This document shows, one piece after another, positions 17,293 through 27,765 of a stretch of DNA of 64,000 nt. The translations under genes and the position numbers were made by a program. Position 1 is the stretch's first letter, and each line of letters begins with the position of its first letter. The stretch comes from Caldilinea sp. CFX5 (GTDB lineage: Bacteria > Chloroflexota > Anaerolineae > Caldilineales > Caldilineaceae): contig QWII01000001.1 in the NCBI GenBank assembly GCA_021405325.1, positions 1-64,000 of the forward strand. The letters are read 5' to 3'. Under the pieces are notes generated by a model. The model worked only from the letters and a program-made list of their open reading frames with translations. It was not told the origin of the DNA and made no database searches.

Positions 17293-19047
17293 CTAGGATT
17301 GTGCGCCAACAGCAACGCCATGCTCAAAGGCGCGCCAGAGCGTTGCATAGCGGCCATTGCCGGCTAACAAATCCCGATGTTTGCCCATTTCGGCCACGCG
17401 ATCATGATCGATGACAATGATGCGGTCGGCACGGGCGGCGGTGCTGAGGCGATGGGCAATGACCAACGTGGTGCGCCCCTGCGCCAACGCTTCCAACGAG
17501 CGCTGAATTGCCATTTCGGTTTCGGTGTCAAGCGAAGAGGTGGCCTCATCCAGGATCAGAATCGGCGGGTTCTTGAGAAACATGCGCGCTATCGAAACGC
17601 GTTGCTTCTGGCCGCCCGACAGTTTGACGCCCCGTTCGCCGATAATCGTATTCATGCCATCCGGCAGACTGCGGATAAACTCTTCCAGTTGGGCCAGGCG
17701 CGCCGCCGCCCATAGCTCCGCCTCGCTGGCACCCAACTTGCCATAGGCGATATTTTCGCCAATGGTGCCGGCAAAGAGAAAGACATCCTGCTGGACAATG
17801 CCGATTTGGCGGCGGAGGGAGGCCAGCGTCATCTGGCGAATGTCGATGCCGTCGATGGTGATGCTGCCGCTTTCCAGTTCATAGAAGCGGGGCAGGAGAC
17901 TACAGAGCGTCGTCTTCCCCGCGCCGGAGGGGCCGACAAAGGCGACCGTCTCCCCCGGTGTGATGGAGAGGCTGATATTCTGCACAATTTTGCGGTGTTG
18001 ATCGTAGCCAAAGGTGACATTGTGGTAGCGGATGTCGCCTTTCAGTTCTTTGACTGCAATGGCGTCGGGCGCATCGACAATATCCGGCGCCGTCGCCAGC
18101 AACTCTTGATAGCGCTTGAAGCCGGCAATGCCGTTGGGGTAGCTTTCGATCACGCTGTTGATCTTCTCAACCGGGCGGAAGAAGAGGTTAGTCAGCAGCA
18201 GAAAAGCGATAAATTCGCCGTAAGTCAACTCGCCCTCAATCACATACCAGGTGCCGCAAACCATGACAAAAAGGGCAATAAAGCGCATCAACATATAGCT
18301 GAGCGAGAGGCTCTTGGCCATAATGTTGTAGGCGGTCAGTTTGGTGGCGCGGTAGTTTTGGTTGTCAACACTAAAAAGCTTCGATTGGTGCGCCTCATTG
18401 GCAAAGGCTTGCACCACCCGAATCCCGCCAACGGTATCTTCCACCCGTGCATTGAACTGCCCCAGGTTGTCAAACATTTCTGAGTAGGTGTTGGTCATCT
18501 TCTGGTTAAAGTAAACCGCCACCCACCCTACTGCCGGCACAACCAGGAAGGTCAACAGGGTCAACTCCCAGTTGATCCACGCCATGAGGCCAAAAGCGCC
18601 CACCAGCGTCATGATCGCGATAAAGACATCCTCCGGGCCATGATGGGCCACCTCGCCGATCATGTGCAGATCGCTGGTGACGCGGGCGATCAGGTGACCG
18701 GTCTTGTTGTTGTCAAAAAAGCGAAAGGAGAGCTTCTGGATATGATCAAAGAGCTTGCGCCGCATATCCGTCTCGATATTGATACCGAGCATGTGACCCC
18801 AGTAGGTGACGACATATTGCAGTGTTGTATTCAACGCATAGATCGCCAACAACCCAGCAGCCGCCAGCAGAATCATCGGCCAGTTTTTGCTGGGCAACAG
18901 TTGATCGACAAATTGATTGACCGCCAGCGGAAAGCCCAATTCCAGCAGGCCAACCACAACGGCGCACGTAAAATCCAGATAGAACAACCCCATATAGGGG
19001 CGGTAATAAGCGAAGAATTGCCGAATCATGGTGCGTGTCAAATCCAT
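17293..19047 (-). CDS. ABC transporter, fused permease and ATPase (exporter)
   Basis: A 584-residue half-transporter. The N-terminal six-helix exporter domain occupies residues 1-310. The nucleotide-binding domain has Walker A GPSGAGKTT at 372-380, signature LSGGQ at 476-480 and Walker B ILILDE at 496-501. Such MsbA/BmrA-like proteins function as homodimers exporting lipids or drugs; the substrate cannot be told. The start ATG 19047 begins the conserved FFAYYRPYMG segment; codons upstream lack a ribosome-binding site. A TATAAT with an upstream TGC (extended -10) lies at 19086-19081 on the minus strand. Confidence 0.9.
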   Translation of the reverse strand: MDLTRTMIRQFFAYYRPYMGLFYLDFTCAVVVGLLELGFPLAVNQFVDQLLPSKNWPMILLAAAGLLAIYALNTTLQYVVTYWGHMLGINIETDMRRKLFDHIQKLSFRFFDNNKTGHLIARVTSDLHMIGEVAHHGPEDVFIAIMTLVGAFGLMAWINWELTLLTFLVVPAVGWVAVYFNQKMTNTYSEMFDNLGQFNARVEDTVGGIRVVQAFANEAHQSKLFSVDNQNYRATKLTAYNIMAKSLSLSYMLMRFIALFVMVCGTWYVIEGELTYGEFIAFLLLTNLFFRPVEKINSVIESYPNGIAGFKRYQELLATAPDIVDAPDAIAVKELKGDIRYHNVTFGYDQHRKIVQNISLSITPGETVAFVGPSGAGKTTLCSLLPRFYELESGSITIDGIDIRQMTLASLRRQIGIVQQDVFLFAGTIGENIAYGKLGASEAELWAAARLAQLEEFIRSLPDGMNTIIGERGVKLSGGQKQRVSIARMFLKNPPILILDEATSSLDTETEMAIQRSLEALAQGRTTLVIAHRLSTAARADRIIVIDHDRVAEMGKHRDLLAGNGRYATLWRAFEHGVAVGAQS

Positions 19048-19080
19048 TTCTGTCGGTGAACGATGATAGTTTGTGGTATG

Positions 19081-19086
19081 ATTATA
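19081..19086 (-). promoter_or_regulatory. Extended -10 of the ABC transporter promoter
   Basis: On the minus strand TGCTATAAT is an extended -10 element. No good -35 is seen, which fits extended -10 promoters. It is back to back with the promoter at 19153-19181. Confidence 0.5.
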
Positions 19087-19152
19087 GCATAGTTGATTGA
19101 TGCTTACCGAGCGTGGTGTGAATAAAATCCATTCCAACCCTGTCCTGTATGC

Positions 19153-19181
19153 TTGATTCTACAGCACAGTTGTGCTAGAAT
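19153..19181 (+). promoter_or_regulatory. Sigma70-type promoter of the Rpn-like gene
   Basis: TTGATT (19153-19158) and TAGAAT (19176-19181) are separated by 17 bases. The leader before ATG 19226 would be about 37 bases. Confidence 0.6.
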
Positions 19182-19225
19182 AGATGTAGAAAGGACAAGC
19201 AACCGAAACGAAGCTTGAGGACGGC

Positions 19226-20194
19226 ATGGCGAGCAAGGAAAAAGATGAAGAAGAGAAGACCGAGTGGCATCGGCTGATCGGCATGATCTTGTATGCAGTC
19301 TTTATCCGGCTGCGCTACATGACCGAGGTCGAGGTTGATCTGGCGAAGCAAAGACAATTGGTGGACATCACGGTGGTCTACAAGCAGGATCTGCCGCCGC
19401 CCGCCCAGCCGCTCGATCCGATTTTCTGGCAAGTTTTTGGTACGCTGAACGAGTACAACCTGATCACCTTCAAATCGTACAGCGAATCATTTACGGCTCA
19501 GGCGCTGGAAGAGTTCTATGGACATCTGACCAACTTCTGCAAGATCAAAGAAATAGGGCGGGAACAGGTCAACCTGTACGCCATTGTCCATCACTTTCCC
19601 CGTGACCTGCTGGCCCCCTTTAATGCCGCCAAGATGGTCACCAAAGTCGGCGATGGCGAGGCTTATGACCTCAAACCGGGGATTCTCCAGCCGGTGCGGA
19701 TCATTCTCTGCCAGCAGACCGACAACCCGGTGCTGGGTCTCTTTTCTGGCAAACCGGAGAAGGTCTTTGCCAGTTACGACTATTTGCGGCAACATAGTGA
19801 TTTACTCAACGAAGTCAGTGTTTACTTTCAGAAGATTGCTGAGTATTACGGCAAGGAGATGGTGAACATGTACACCCAAAAAGATTTCTGGCGCGATTAC
19901 CCACCCACAGAGCAACCTTTCGCTTTCCCCTGGGAAGAGGAATATCACAAAGAAGTGCTATCCAAAGCCGTCGCGGAGGCAGCACGCGCCGGTCGTGAAG
20001 AAGGTCGTGAAGAAGGTCGTGAAGAAGGTCGTGAAGAAGGTCGTGAAGAAGGTCGTGAAGAAGGTCGTGAAGAAGGTCGTGAAGAAGGACGTGAAGAAGG
20101 TCGTGAAGAAGAACGCAAAGCGAAGAAGGTCGTGAAGAAGAACGCAAAGCCACTGCACGCACTATGCGCGATCTGGGCCTGGATTATGAAATAA
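19226..20194 (+). CDS. Rpn-type (recombination-promoting nuclease-like) protein, frameshifted C terminus
   Basis: A 322-residue protein resembling the large Rpn/YhgA-like family (PD-(D/E)XK nuclease fold): VDITVVYKQDL, then a long helical region. Near the C terminus there are ten consecutive 12-base units encoding Gly-Arg-Glu-Glu (19991-20110). Directly after them a 29-base segment is repeated out of phase (second copy begins about 20122), which shifts the frame and yields an aberrant tail. The alternative frame encodes ARTMRDLGLDYEIITKVTGL and stops at 20241; that is the normal helical ending of this family. The allele therefore looks switched off or altered by repeat slippage. Confidence 0.7.
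   Translation: MASKEKDEEEKTEWHRLIGMILYAVFIRLRYMTEVEVDLAKQRQLVDITVVYKQDLPPPAQPLDPIFWQVFGTLNEYNLITFKSYSESFTAQALEEFYGHLTNFCKIKEIGREQVNLYAIVHHFPRDLLAPFNAAKMVTKVGDGEAYDLKPGILQPVRIILCQQTDNPVLGLFSGKPEKVFASYDYLRQHSDLLNEVSVYFQKIAEYYGKEMVNMYTQKDFWRDYPPTEQPFAFPWEEEYHKEVLSKAVAEAARAGREEGREEGREEGREEGREEGREEGREEGREEGREEGREEERKAKKVVKKNAKPLHALCAIWAWIMK
19991..20150 (+). repeat. 12-bp tandem repeats plus out-of-phase 29-bp duplication
   Basis: Ten copies of GGTCGTGAAGAA (one with GGAC) run from 19991 to 20110. The sequence starting at 20099 is then repeated at 20128, an offset of 29 bases, which is not a multiple of three. Inside a coding region this makes a frameshift. Confidence 0.85.
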
Positions 20195-20321
20195 TCACCA
20201 AAGTGACCGGTTTAACAGCGGTTGAAATTGCCGCCCTATAGAGCCAAGTGCGAACTTTGCGCGCACGTATCGGTAGTCAAGCAGACCAACCATCCATCAC
20301 ACAAGTAGGAAAGTGATTCGT

Positions 20322-22496
<2,175 letters not shown>

Positions 22497-22545
22497 CAAA
22501 CAGACAGGAAGATGGGAAGGCAAGAAGACAAGAAGACAAGAACGT

Positions 22546-23967
22546 ATGAACGTTGTTTTACTTTCCACCTATGAATTAGGCAGGCAGCCCTTTGGCCTGG
22601 CTTCGCCAGCAGCGTGGTTGCGACAGGCTGGAGCACAGGTTACTTGCTGCGACCTGGCGATCAACGCGCTGGAAGCCGAGGTGATCCATGACGCCGATCT
22701 GGTAGCCTTTTACCTGCCAATGCACACGGCGACCCGCATTGCCGCACCCCTGATCGAACGGGTGCGACGGTGGAATCCACGCGCCCATCTCTGCTGTTAC
22801 GGCCTCTATGCGCCGCTTAATGAAGCCTTCTTACGCAAGCTTGGCGTCCAGACAATTTTGGGCGGCGAGTTCGAGACGGGGTTGGTCACACTGGCAAAGC
22901 AGTTACAAGCGGCGGAGACAACAGTTATCGATCGAAAGCCGACGATTAACCTGCGGCGGCAACAATTTCAAATTCCCGACCGGCATGATTTACCCGCCCT
23001 GCAACGGTACGCGTTTCTCGATCTGGGCGATGGCGCACAGCGCACCGTCGGCTACACGGAGGCGACGCGTGGGTGCAAACATCGCTGTCGCCACTGCCCG
23101 ATTGTGCCGGTCTATGATGGGCAATTTCGCATTATCCAACGCGAGGTGGTGTTGGCCGACATTCGCAATCAGGTGGCGGCGGGCGCGCAGCATATTACCT
23201 TTGGCGATCCCGACTTTTTCAACGGCCCCGGTCATGCCTTGCCAATCGTCCAGGCGCTGCACGCTGAATTTCCTGATTTGACTTATGACGTGACAATTAA
23301 GGTGGAACATCTGTTGCAACAGGCAGAGGCATTGCCGATTCTGCGGGACACGGGCTGTCTTTTTGTCACTAGTGCCGTGGAAGCAGTGGACGACCAAATT
23401 TTGCGGCTGCTGGACAAAGGCCACACACGCGCTGACTTTATTGCCGCCGCGCAATGCTGTCAACAGATTGGATTGACATTGAACCCGACCTTTGTCGCGT
23501 TTAATCCCTGGATTACCATCACCGGTTACGGCGATTTGTTAGCCGTCATCAGCGAATTGGGGCTGGTGGAGCATGTGCCGCCGATTCAGTATGCGATTCG
23601 CCTGCTGATCACCGCTTCTTCGCGGCTGTTGGAACTGCCCAGCATCCAGGCGTTGATCCATCCTTTTGACGAAGCTGCCCTGGTCTACCCGTGGCAGCAC
23701 CCGGATCCACGCGTCGATCAATTGCAACAGGATGTGATCGCCCTTGTCCATCGGGCAGAAAAAGCAGGGCAAAGCCGGAGCGCCATCTTCGCCAACATCT
23801 GGCAACTGGCGCAGGAAGCGCAAAGCGCCAGCGGCGGTCTACGCTTGACCGAGCCACCCACGCACCATCAACGCCATAGCGCCTACGCCCCGCGCCTGAG
23901 CGAGCCGTGGTATTGCTGAGCAGAGCCAACCGAGGAGCAGTTGGCTCCTGAATTAAGCAAAGTCTAA
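22546..23967 (+). CDS. Radical SAM selenoprotein with CUAEP tail (TGA at 23917 read as Sec)
   Basis: The N-terminal 120 residues resemble a B12-binding-type Rossmann domain without the DxHxxG motif. The radical SAM cluster motif CKHRCRHC (C177, C181, C184) follows. A conventional reading stops at TGA 23917-23919 after APRLSEPWYC. Read through, it continues AEPTEEQLAPELSKV to TAA 23965-23967, creating the tail C-U-A-E-P. That is the diagnostic ending of the family I know as CUAEP/CCAEP-tail radical SAM (seleno)protein, whose cysteine members end CCAEP. Directly after the TGA lies a perfect 8-bp hairpin with G as second loop base, resembling a bacterial SECIS. The reaction is unknown. Full length would be 473 residues. 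No Sec machinery is visible in this window. Confidence 0.8.
23921..23950 (+). promoter_or_regulatory. SECIS-like hairpin after the in-frame TGA
   Basis: GAGCCAAC (23923-23930) pairs with GTTGGCTC (23940-23947) around a 9-base loop whose second base is G. Two further pairs form below a one-base bulge. The loop starts 12 bases after the TGA, slightly closer than the spacing usually given for bacterial SECIS elements. Confidence 0.55.
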
Positions 23968-24221
23968 CAGTCGTATGGTCGCATAGTCGCGTGGTCATTT
24001 GTCGCATAGTCTGGCGTCTATACTAAGGCGCTTGCAACCAATAAAAACCCCGTAGGGGCGTACCCTTGCGGTCGCCCTAGTCTGGGGCGACCGCAAGGGT
24101 CGGTTGCTTTCTAAGCGCCTACGGGGGATTCATTTTTTTGGAATAGCCTAACTAAACGGCAAAGGCAGACTACGTGACTAAATGACTATGCGACTATGCG
24201 ACCAAACGACCACGCGACTAA
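23968..24221. repeat. Nested inverted repeat element
   Basis: The outer ends (GTCGCATAGTCG-type, 23969-24011) are repeated inverted near 24174-24221. Inside, 24048-24060 pairs with 24115-24126, and the centre 24062-24077 pairs perfectly with 24085-24100. It separates the radical SAM gene from the convergent HTH gene and has the build of a MITE. A partial relative of the outer end occurs near 44915-44940. Confidence 0.65.
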
Positions 24222-24433
24222 TTTGTTTGAAGAAGAAGCGCTAATCGGCGGCCTAAAACAGAGTCCTGGTGGCGCCGACAGAGGGCAATGACTGTCTGAA
24301 GATCAATCAATTCACCAATATTTTCTGCGTAATGATCAATAGCCTGGTTTACTTCGTGGAGATAGAGACGGGCGGAACGTTCGTGACAGCGGAGGGTGCG
24401 GGCGATTTGACCAACGGTAAAGCCTTGCTTCAT
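24218..24433 (-). CDS. Small helix-turn-helix protein
   Basis: A 71-residue protein with FTVGQIARTLRCHERSARLYLHEVNQAIDHY, a helix-turn-helix with a basic recognition helix, then a second helical part (LIDLQTVIALCRRHQDSVLGRRLALLL). A GGAG ribosome-binding site precedes ATG 24433. Its start overlaps the stop of the upstream 74-codon frame (ATGA), suggesting translational coupling. It may regulate the neighbouring dehydrogenase or radical SAM genes (inference). Confidence 0.6.
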   Translation of the reverse strand: MKQGFTVGQIARTLRCHERSARLYLHEVNQAIDHYAENIGELIDLQTVIALCRRHQDSVLGRRLALLLQTN

Positions 24434-24654
24434 TTCTTTAGCTCCTTCAAATCCAATAGATGCACAAGTGGCTGTTGGGGGAGAAATAAACCGGGGCCGG
24501 TGACATCGGTTGATAGAAAGTACCATGGGAAATAAACCTGCGCGCAGTCCGTTCCTAGAACGTTGGCCGCGCTCAGTTCGTTCCCAATGGTATCAAGCTG
24601 CAATTGATACCGGTGAGGCAATTCAATTCGGCTGGTTGAGGCTAAAGCCAGCAT
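24430..24654 (-). CDS. Hypothetical 74-residue protein coupled to the HTH gene
   Basis: ATG 24654 opens a 74-codon frame with mixed, protein-like composition (ELPHRYQLQLDTIGNELSAANVLG, FPWYFLSTDVTGPGLFLPQQ). Its TGA overlaps the HTH start codon by the ATGA arrangement, which supports it being real. No ribosome-binding site is seen before ATG 24654, and no family is recognised. Confidence 0.4.
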   Translation of the reverse strand: MLALASTSRIELPHRYQLQLDTIGNELSAANVLGTDCAQVYFPWYFLSTDVTGPGLFLPQQPLVHLLDLKELKK

Positions 24655-24681
24655 AACAAAGAGTGGGTGCGTAGACAACGG

Positions 24682-26241
24682 ATGAATGTCGTAATTACAG
24701 GAGCCACCGACGGCATTGGCCTTGCGTTGGCCCAGCATTATCAACAGCAGGGCGCACGCCTGGTCCTCATCGGGCGCCGACCGGTCGAGACACTGGACAG
24801 CACCTTCTTCACGCCCGACCGCTACTGTCAGGCGGATTTAGCGACCCCAAACAGTATAAAACAGATCTTGTTTTGGCTACACGAAAATAAAATTGATGGT
24901 CTAGAGCTGGTGATTCACAATGCCGCAGTTGGCTATGTTGGCGCTGTGGAAACGCAGGGCGAAGAGAGCATCCGTCAACTGGTGAATGTCAACTTGCGCG
25001 CGCCCATTGCGCTGACCCACGCCCTCTACCCGCTGGTGGAACGGGTCGCTGGGAAATTTGTCTTTGTCAGTTCAGTTGTCGCCGGCCTGCCTGGCCCTGA
25101 CTATGCTGTCTACACGGCGACCAAAGCCGCGCTCGATAGCTTTGTCCGCAACTGGCAGATCGAACTGCGCGCTGACCGTAGTCCAGTGCAGGCCCAAGTG
25201 ATTCGCCCCGGCGCCACCCGCACCCAAATGCACGCCAAAAGTGGCGCCGACCTGCAACGGTTAGGGTGGGAACGCTTTCCTACCTCAGCCGCAGTCGCAC
25301 AACAACTTGTGCGCGCCGCCACATCGCGCCGCCGCGCAACGACGCTAGGCGTACGCAATGGCTTGCTCTACACCGCCGGTCACCGCTTGCCGGCCCTCAT
25401 GGATCGGTTGGTCGCGCTCCGTCAGCACCCCAGCACCCCAGCACCCCAGCACCTGGTTTCGCGCAACACTGACGCGCCCTTGCATTGCGTCATCACCGGC
25501 GCAGCGGATGGCATTGGCCGCGCCCTGGCGCAACAATTCACCAGCAGTGGCGCTACTGTTACCGGCATTGATGTCGATGTCGATCGCGCAACCCAAACCC
25601 AGGCCGACTTGATTAATGCCGGCGGACGCATTCGCTTTCTGGTGGCAGATCTGACGGCGCTGCCCAAAATGAATAACATTTTGGAGCGATTGACCACACG
25701 ACCAGCGATTGACATCTTCATTCACAATGCCGGTATTAGTGCCGTCGGCCCCTTTGTTGCCAGTGACATTGAGCGCCAGTGCAAGGTCATCGATTTGAAT
25801 CTGACGGCGCCCCTCCTGCTTACCGCCGGATTGCTGCAACGCGGGCTGCTGACGCCGCACAGTTCGTTGGCGTTTGTTTCTTCGCTCTCCCACTTTGTCA
25901 GCTATCCTGGCGCAACGGTCTATGCAGCGACTAAAGATGGGTTGGCTTCTTATGCCCGCAGTCTGGCAGTTGCGTTGGCGCCACAGGGCAAGCATGTGTT
26001 AACCATTTACCCTGGCCCGACGCGCACGGCCCATGCTCGGCGCTACAGCCCGGACAATCGGCGCGAAGCGCGCCGGATGGCGCCGGAAGTATTGGCCCAG
26101 CAAATCGCAAAAGCATTGCATCAACGGCAACGGCGCTTGATCCCTGGCTTTACCCATCGTGCGACGGCGTTGGCCGGTCAACTTTGGCCACGCCTTACCG
26201 AAGAAATTATGCGACGAACGCTTTATGAGCAGTTACGCTAG
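24682..26241 (+). CDS. Fused double short-chain dehydrogenase/reductase
   Basis: A 519-residue protein with two complete SDR domains in tandem. Domain 1 has TGATDGIG near its start and the catalytic YTATK (in DYAVYTATKAAL). Domain 2 (about from residue 268) has TGAADGIG and YAATK (in VYAATKDGL). Both should bind NAD(P) and reduce or oxidise small alcohols or ketones; substrates are unknown. The linker is encoded by four 8-base CAGCACCC-type units (25423-25454), a kind of repeat normally found between genes, which suggests fusion of two adjacent genes through repeat-length change. It is divergent from the small HTH pair. Confidence 0.8.
   Translation: MNVVITGATDGIGLALAQHYQQQGARLVLIGRRPVETLDSTFFTPDRYCQADLATPNSIKQILFWLHENKIDGLELVIHNAAVGYVGAVETQGEESIRQLVNVNLRAPIALTHALYPLVERVAGKFVFVSSVVAGLPGPDYAVYTATKAALDSFVRNWQIELRADRSPVQAQVIRPGATRTQMHAKSGADLQRLGWERFPTSAAVAQQLVRAATSRRRATTLGVRNGLLYTAGHRLPALMDRLVALRQHPSTPAPQHLVSRNTDAPLHCVITGAADGIGRALAQQFTSSGATVTGIDVDVDRATQTQADLINAGGRIRFLVADLTALPKMNNILERLTTRPAIDIFIHNAGISAVGPFVASDIERQCKVIDLNLTAPLLLTAGLLQRGLLTPHSSLAFVSSLSHFVSYPGATVYAATKDGLASYARSLAVALAPQGKHVLTIYPGPTRTAHARRYSPDNRREARRMAPEVLAQQIAKALHQRQRRLIPGFTHRATALAGQLWPRLTEEIMRRTLYEQLR
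25423..25454 (+). repeat. Four tandem 8-bp units in the SDR linker
   Basis: CAGCACCC is repeated at 25423, 25431 and 25439, followed by CAGCACCT at 25447. Gain or loss of one unit would shift the frame between the two dehydrogenase domains. Confidence 0.8.
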
Positions 26242-26373
26242 GAGTTTTACGAATTTTCCAAAAGGCGCGAAGGATTAGCGCGGAAATTGCGATTAATAGT
26301 ATAGACAGAAACGCTACTCCTTGTTTCTGTGGCAGCATCTCAGTGTTACCTCTTACACTTTCCTCCTTGCACG

Positions 26374-26409
26374 GCAAAGGGCCTGGTGTTTACGCACCGG
26401 GCCCTTTGC
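26374..26409 (+). terminator. Strong hairpin upstream of the epimerase gene
   Basis: A 15-bp stem (26374-26388 with 26395-26409, one G-T pair) with a 6-base loop and a short T-containing tail. It probably ends transcription from the SDR gene before the next promoter. Confidence 0.6.
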
Positions 26410-26422
26410 GTTTGGGGGAATG

Positions 26423-26431
26423 TGTTATAAT
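26423..26431 (+). promoter_or_regulatory. Extended -10 promoter of the epimerase gene
   Basis: TGTTATAAT contains a perfect -10 (26426-26431) with the TGn extension. It leaves a leader of about 37 bases and is followed by a GGAAGGAG ribosome-binding site before ATG 26475. Confidence 0.6.
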
Positions 26432-26474
26432 GGGAAGCCGTTCAGCGAATCAGTAGGCTTGGAAGGAGTCAAAG

Positions 26475-27464
26475 ATGCAACTATTAATTCTTGGCGGCAC
26501 GGTCTTTGTCGGGCGCCATTTGGTGGAGGTAGCGTTGGCGCGTGGGCATACGGTCACGCTCTTTAACCGCGGGCAACACAACCCGGAACTCTTTCCAACG
26601 GTCGAAAAGTTACGCGGCGACCGTGGGGTTGATCTGAGCGCATTGGCCGGCCGTCGGTGGGACGCCGTGATCGACACCTGCGGTTACATCCCGCGCGCCG
26701 TGAAAATGGCAACCGATCAATTGGCAACCCAGGTGGATCACTACACCTTTATTTCGACGATCTCTGTCTATCCTGATTATTCACAGTCAGGTTTGGACGA
26801 AACAGCCGCGGTTGGTGCGCTGGCAGACCCAACCGTCGAAGAAGTGACTGGGGAAACCTATGGCCCCCTCAAAGCGCTTTGCGAGGCGGCGGCAGAAGCG
26901 GCGATGCCGGGACGGGTCTTAACGATCCGGCCAGGGTTGATTGTCGGCCCCAATGACCCAACCGACCGCTTTACCTACTGGCCGGTGCGGGTGACGCGCG
27001 GTGGTGAAGTTCTGGCGCCGGGTGAGCCAACCCAGCAAGTCCAATTTATTGATGTACGCGACCTGGCCGAGTGGGCAATCAATATGGTGGAAAATAAGCA
27101 GACCGGCATCTACAACGCTACCGGCCCGGCACACCCCTTAACCATGCAGCATTTTCTAAGTGAGTGTCAGCAAGTAGCGGCTAACGATGCGCAATTGACT
27201 TGGGTCAACGAAGCCTTTTTGGTCGAAAAGCAAGTGGGCGCTTTTGTTGAATTACCCTTATGGGTGCCGGCGGAAGCAGCCGGGCTGGAGCAGATCAATT
27301 GTCAGAAGGCAATCCAAGCCGGACTACAATTCCGTCCTTTGGCAACAACCGTTCGTGACACCATCGATTGGCATAAGAGTCGTAGCGAACCCCATCAATG
27401 GCGAGCTGGCTTGACGCCTGAACGCGAAGCTGAATTACTCCACCTGTGGCGAGAACCATCGTAG
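26475..27464 (+). CDS. NAD-dependent epimerase/dehydratase family protein
   Basis: A 329-residue atypical extended SDR. The N-terminal dinucleotide motif GGTVFVGR, the mid-protein YGPLK as the YxxxK pair, RPGLIVGPNDP, and FIDVRDLAEW are all family hallmarks of the isoflavone-reductase/epimerase type. The substrate is unknown. A strong GGAAGGAG site fixes the start. The last three codons and stop (EPS, TAG 27462-27464) lie inside the left arm of a family C inverted repeat, so the tail was set by repeat insertion. Confidence 0.85.
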   Translation: MQLLILGGTVFVGRHLVEVALARGHTVTLFNRGQHNPELFPTVEKLRGDRGVDLSALAGRRWDAVIDTCGYIPRAVKMATDQLATQVDHYTFISTISVYPDYSQSGLDETAAVGALADPTVEEVTGETYGPLKALCEAAAEAAMPGRVLTIRPGLIVGPNDPTDRFTYWPVRVTRGGEVLAPGEPTQQVQFIDVRDLAEWAINMVENKQTGIYNATGPAHPLTMQHFLSECQQVAANDAQLTWVNEAFLVEKQVGAFVELPLWVPAEAAGLEQINCQKAIQAGLQFRPLATTVRDTIDWHKSRSEPHQWRAGLTPEREAELLHLWREPS

Positions 27465-27527
27465 ATGCGGTTTGCGACCGCACAAGCTTTGTGAGTTCGT
27501 GCGGTTGCAAACCGCATCTACGATGGT
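27455..27527. repeat. Dispersed inverted repeat, family C copy 1
   Basis: Arms 27455-27483 and 27499-27527 are complementary with one mismatch around a 15-base loop. The core CGTAGRTGCGGTTT..AACCGCAC recurs at 40722-40790 and 54040-54112. Copy 1 overlaps the end of the epimerase gene. A smaller hairpin (27563-27570 with 27583-27590) follows; 27591-27765 shows nothing else clear. Confidence 0.8.
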
Positions 27528-27765
27528 TGGTGTAATAAGAAAATAGCTTTAAAAACGGCGAAGCCGGTTCCTGTATCAACAAGAACCGGCCCCACACAGA
27601 GAGGAAAAGGAGAAAACCAACTTAACCCCACAACCCTATCCCGTCCTTATTGTAGCACGGGTTGGCGACGGTTTCCATACGCAATAGTACGTAGATTTTT
27701 CATCATGATTACGTATAACTAAGCAAACAGATGAGACAAAGTAAGCAGTTAACGAATTGAACATT

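Noticed and set aside
19991..20110. Possible CRISPR or minisatellite outside genes
   Set aside because: The 12-bp units are in frame in a coding sequence and encode Gly-Arg-Glu-Glu.
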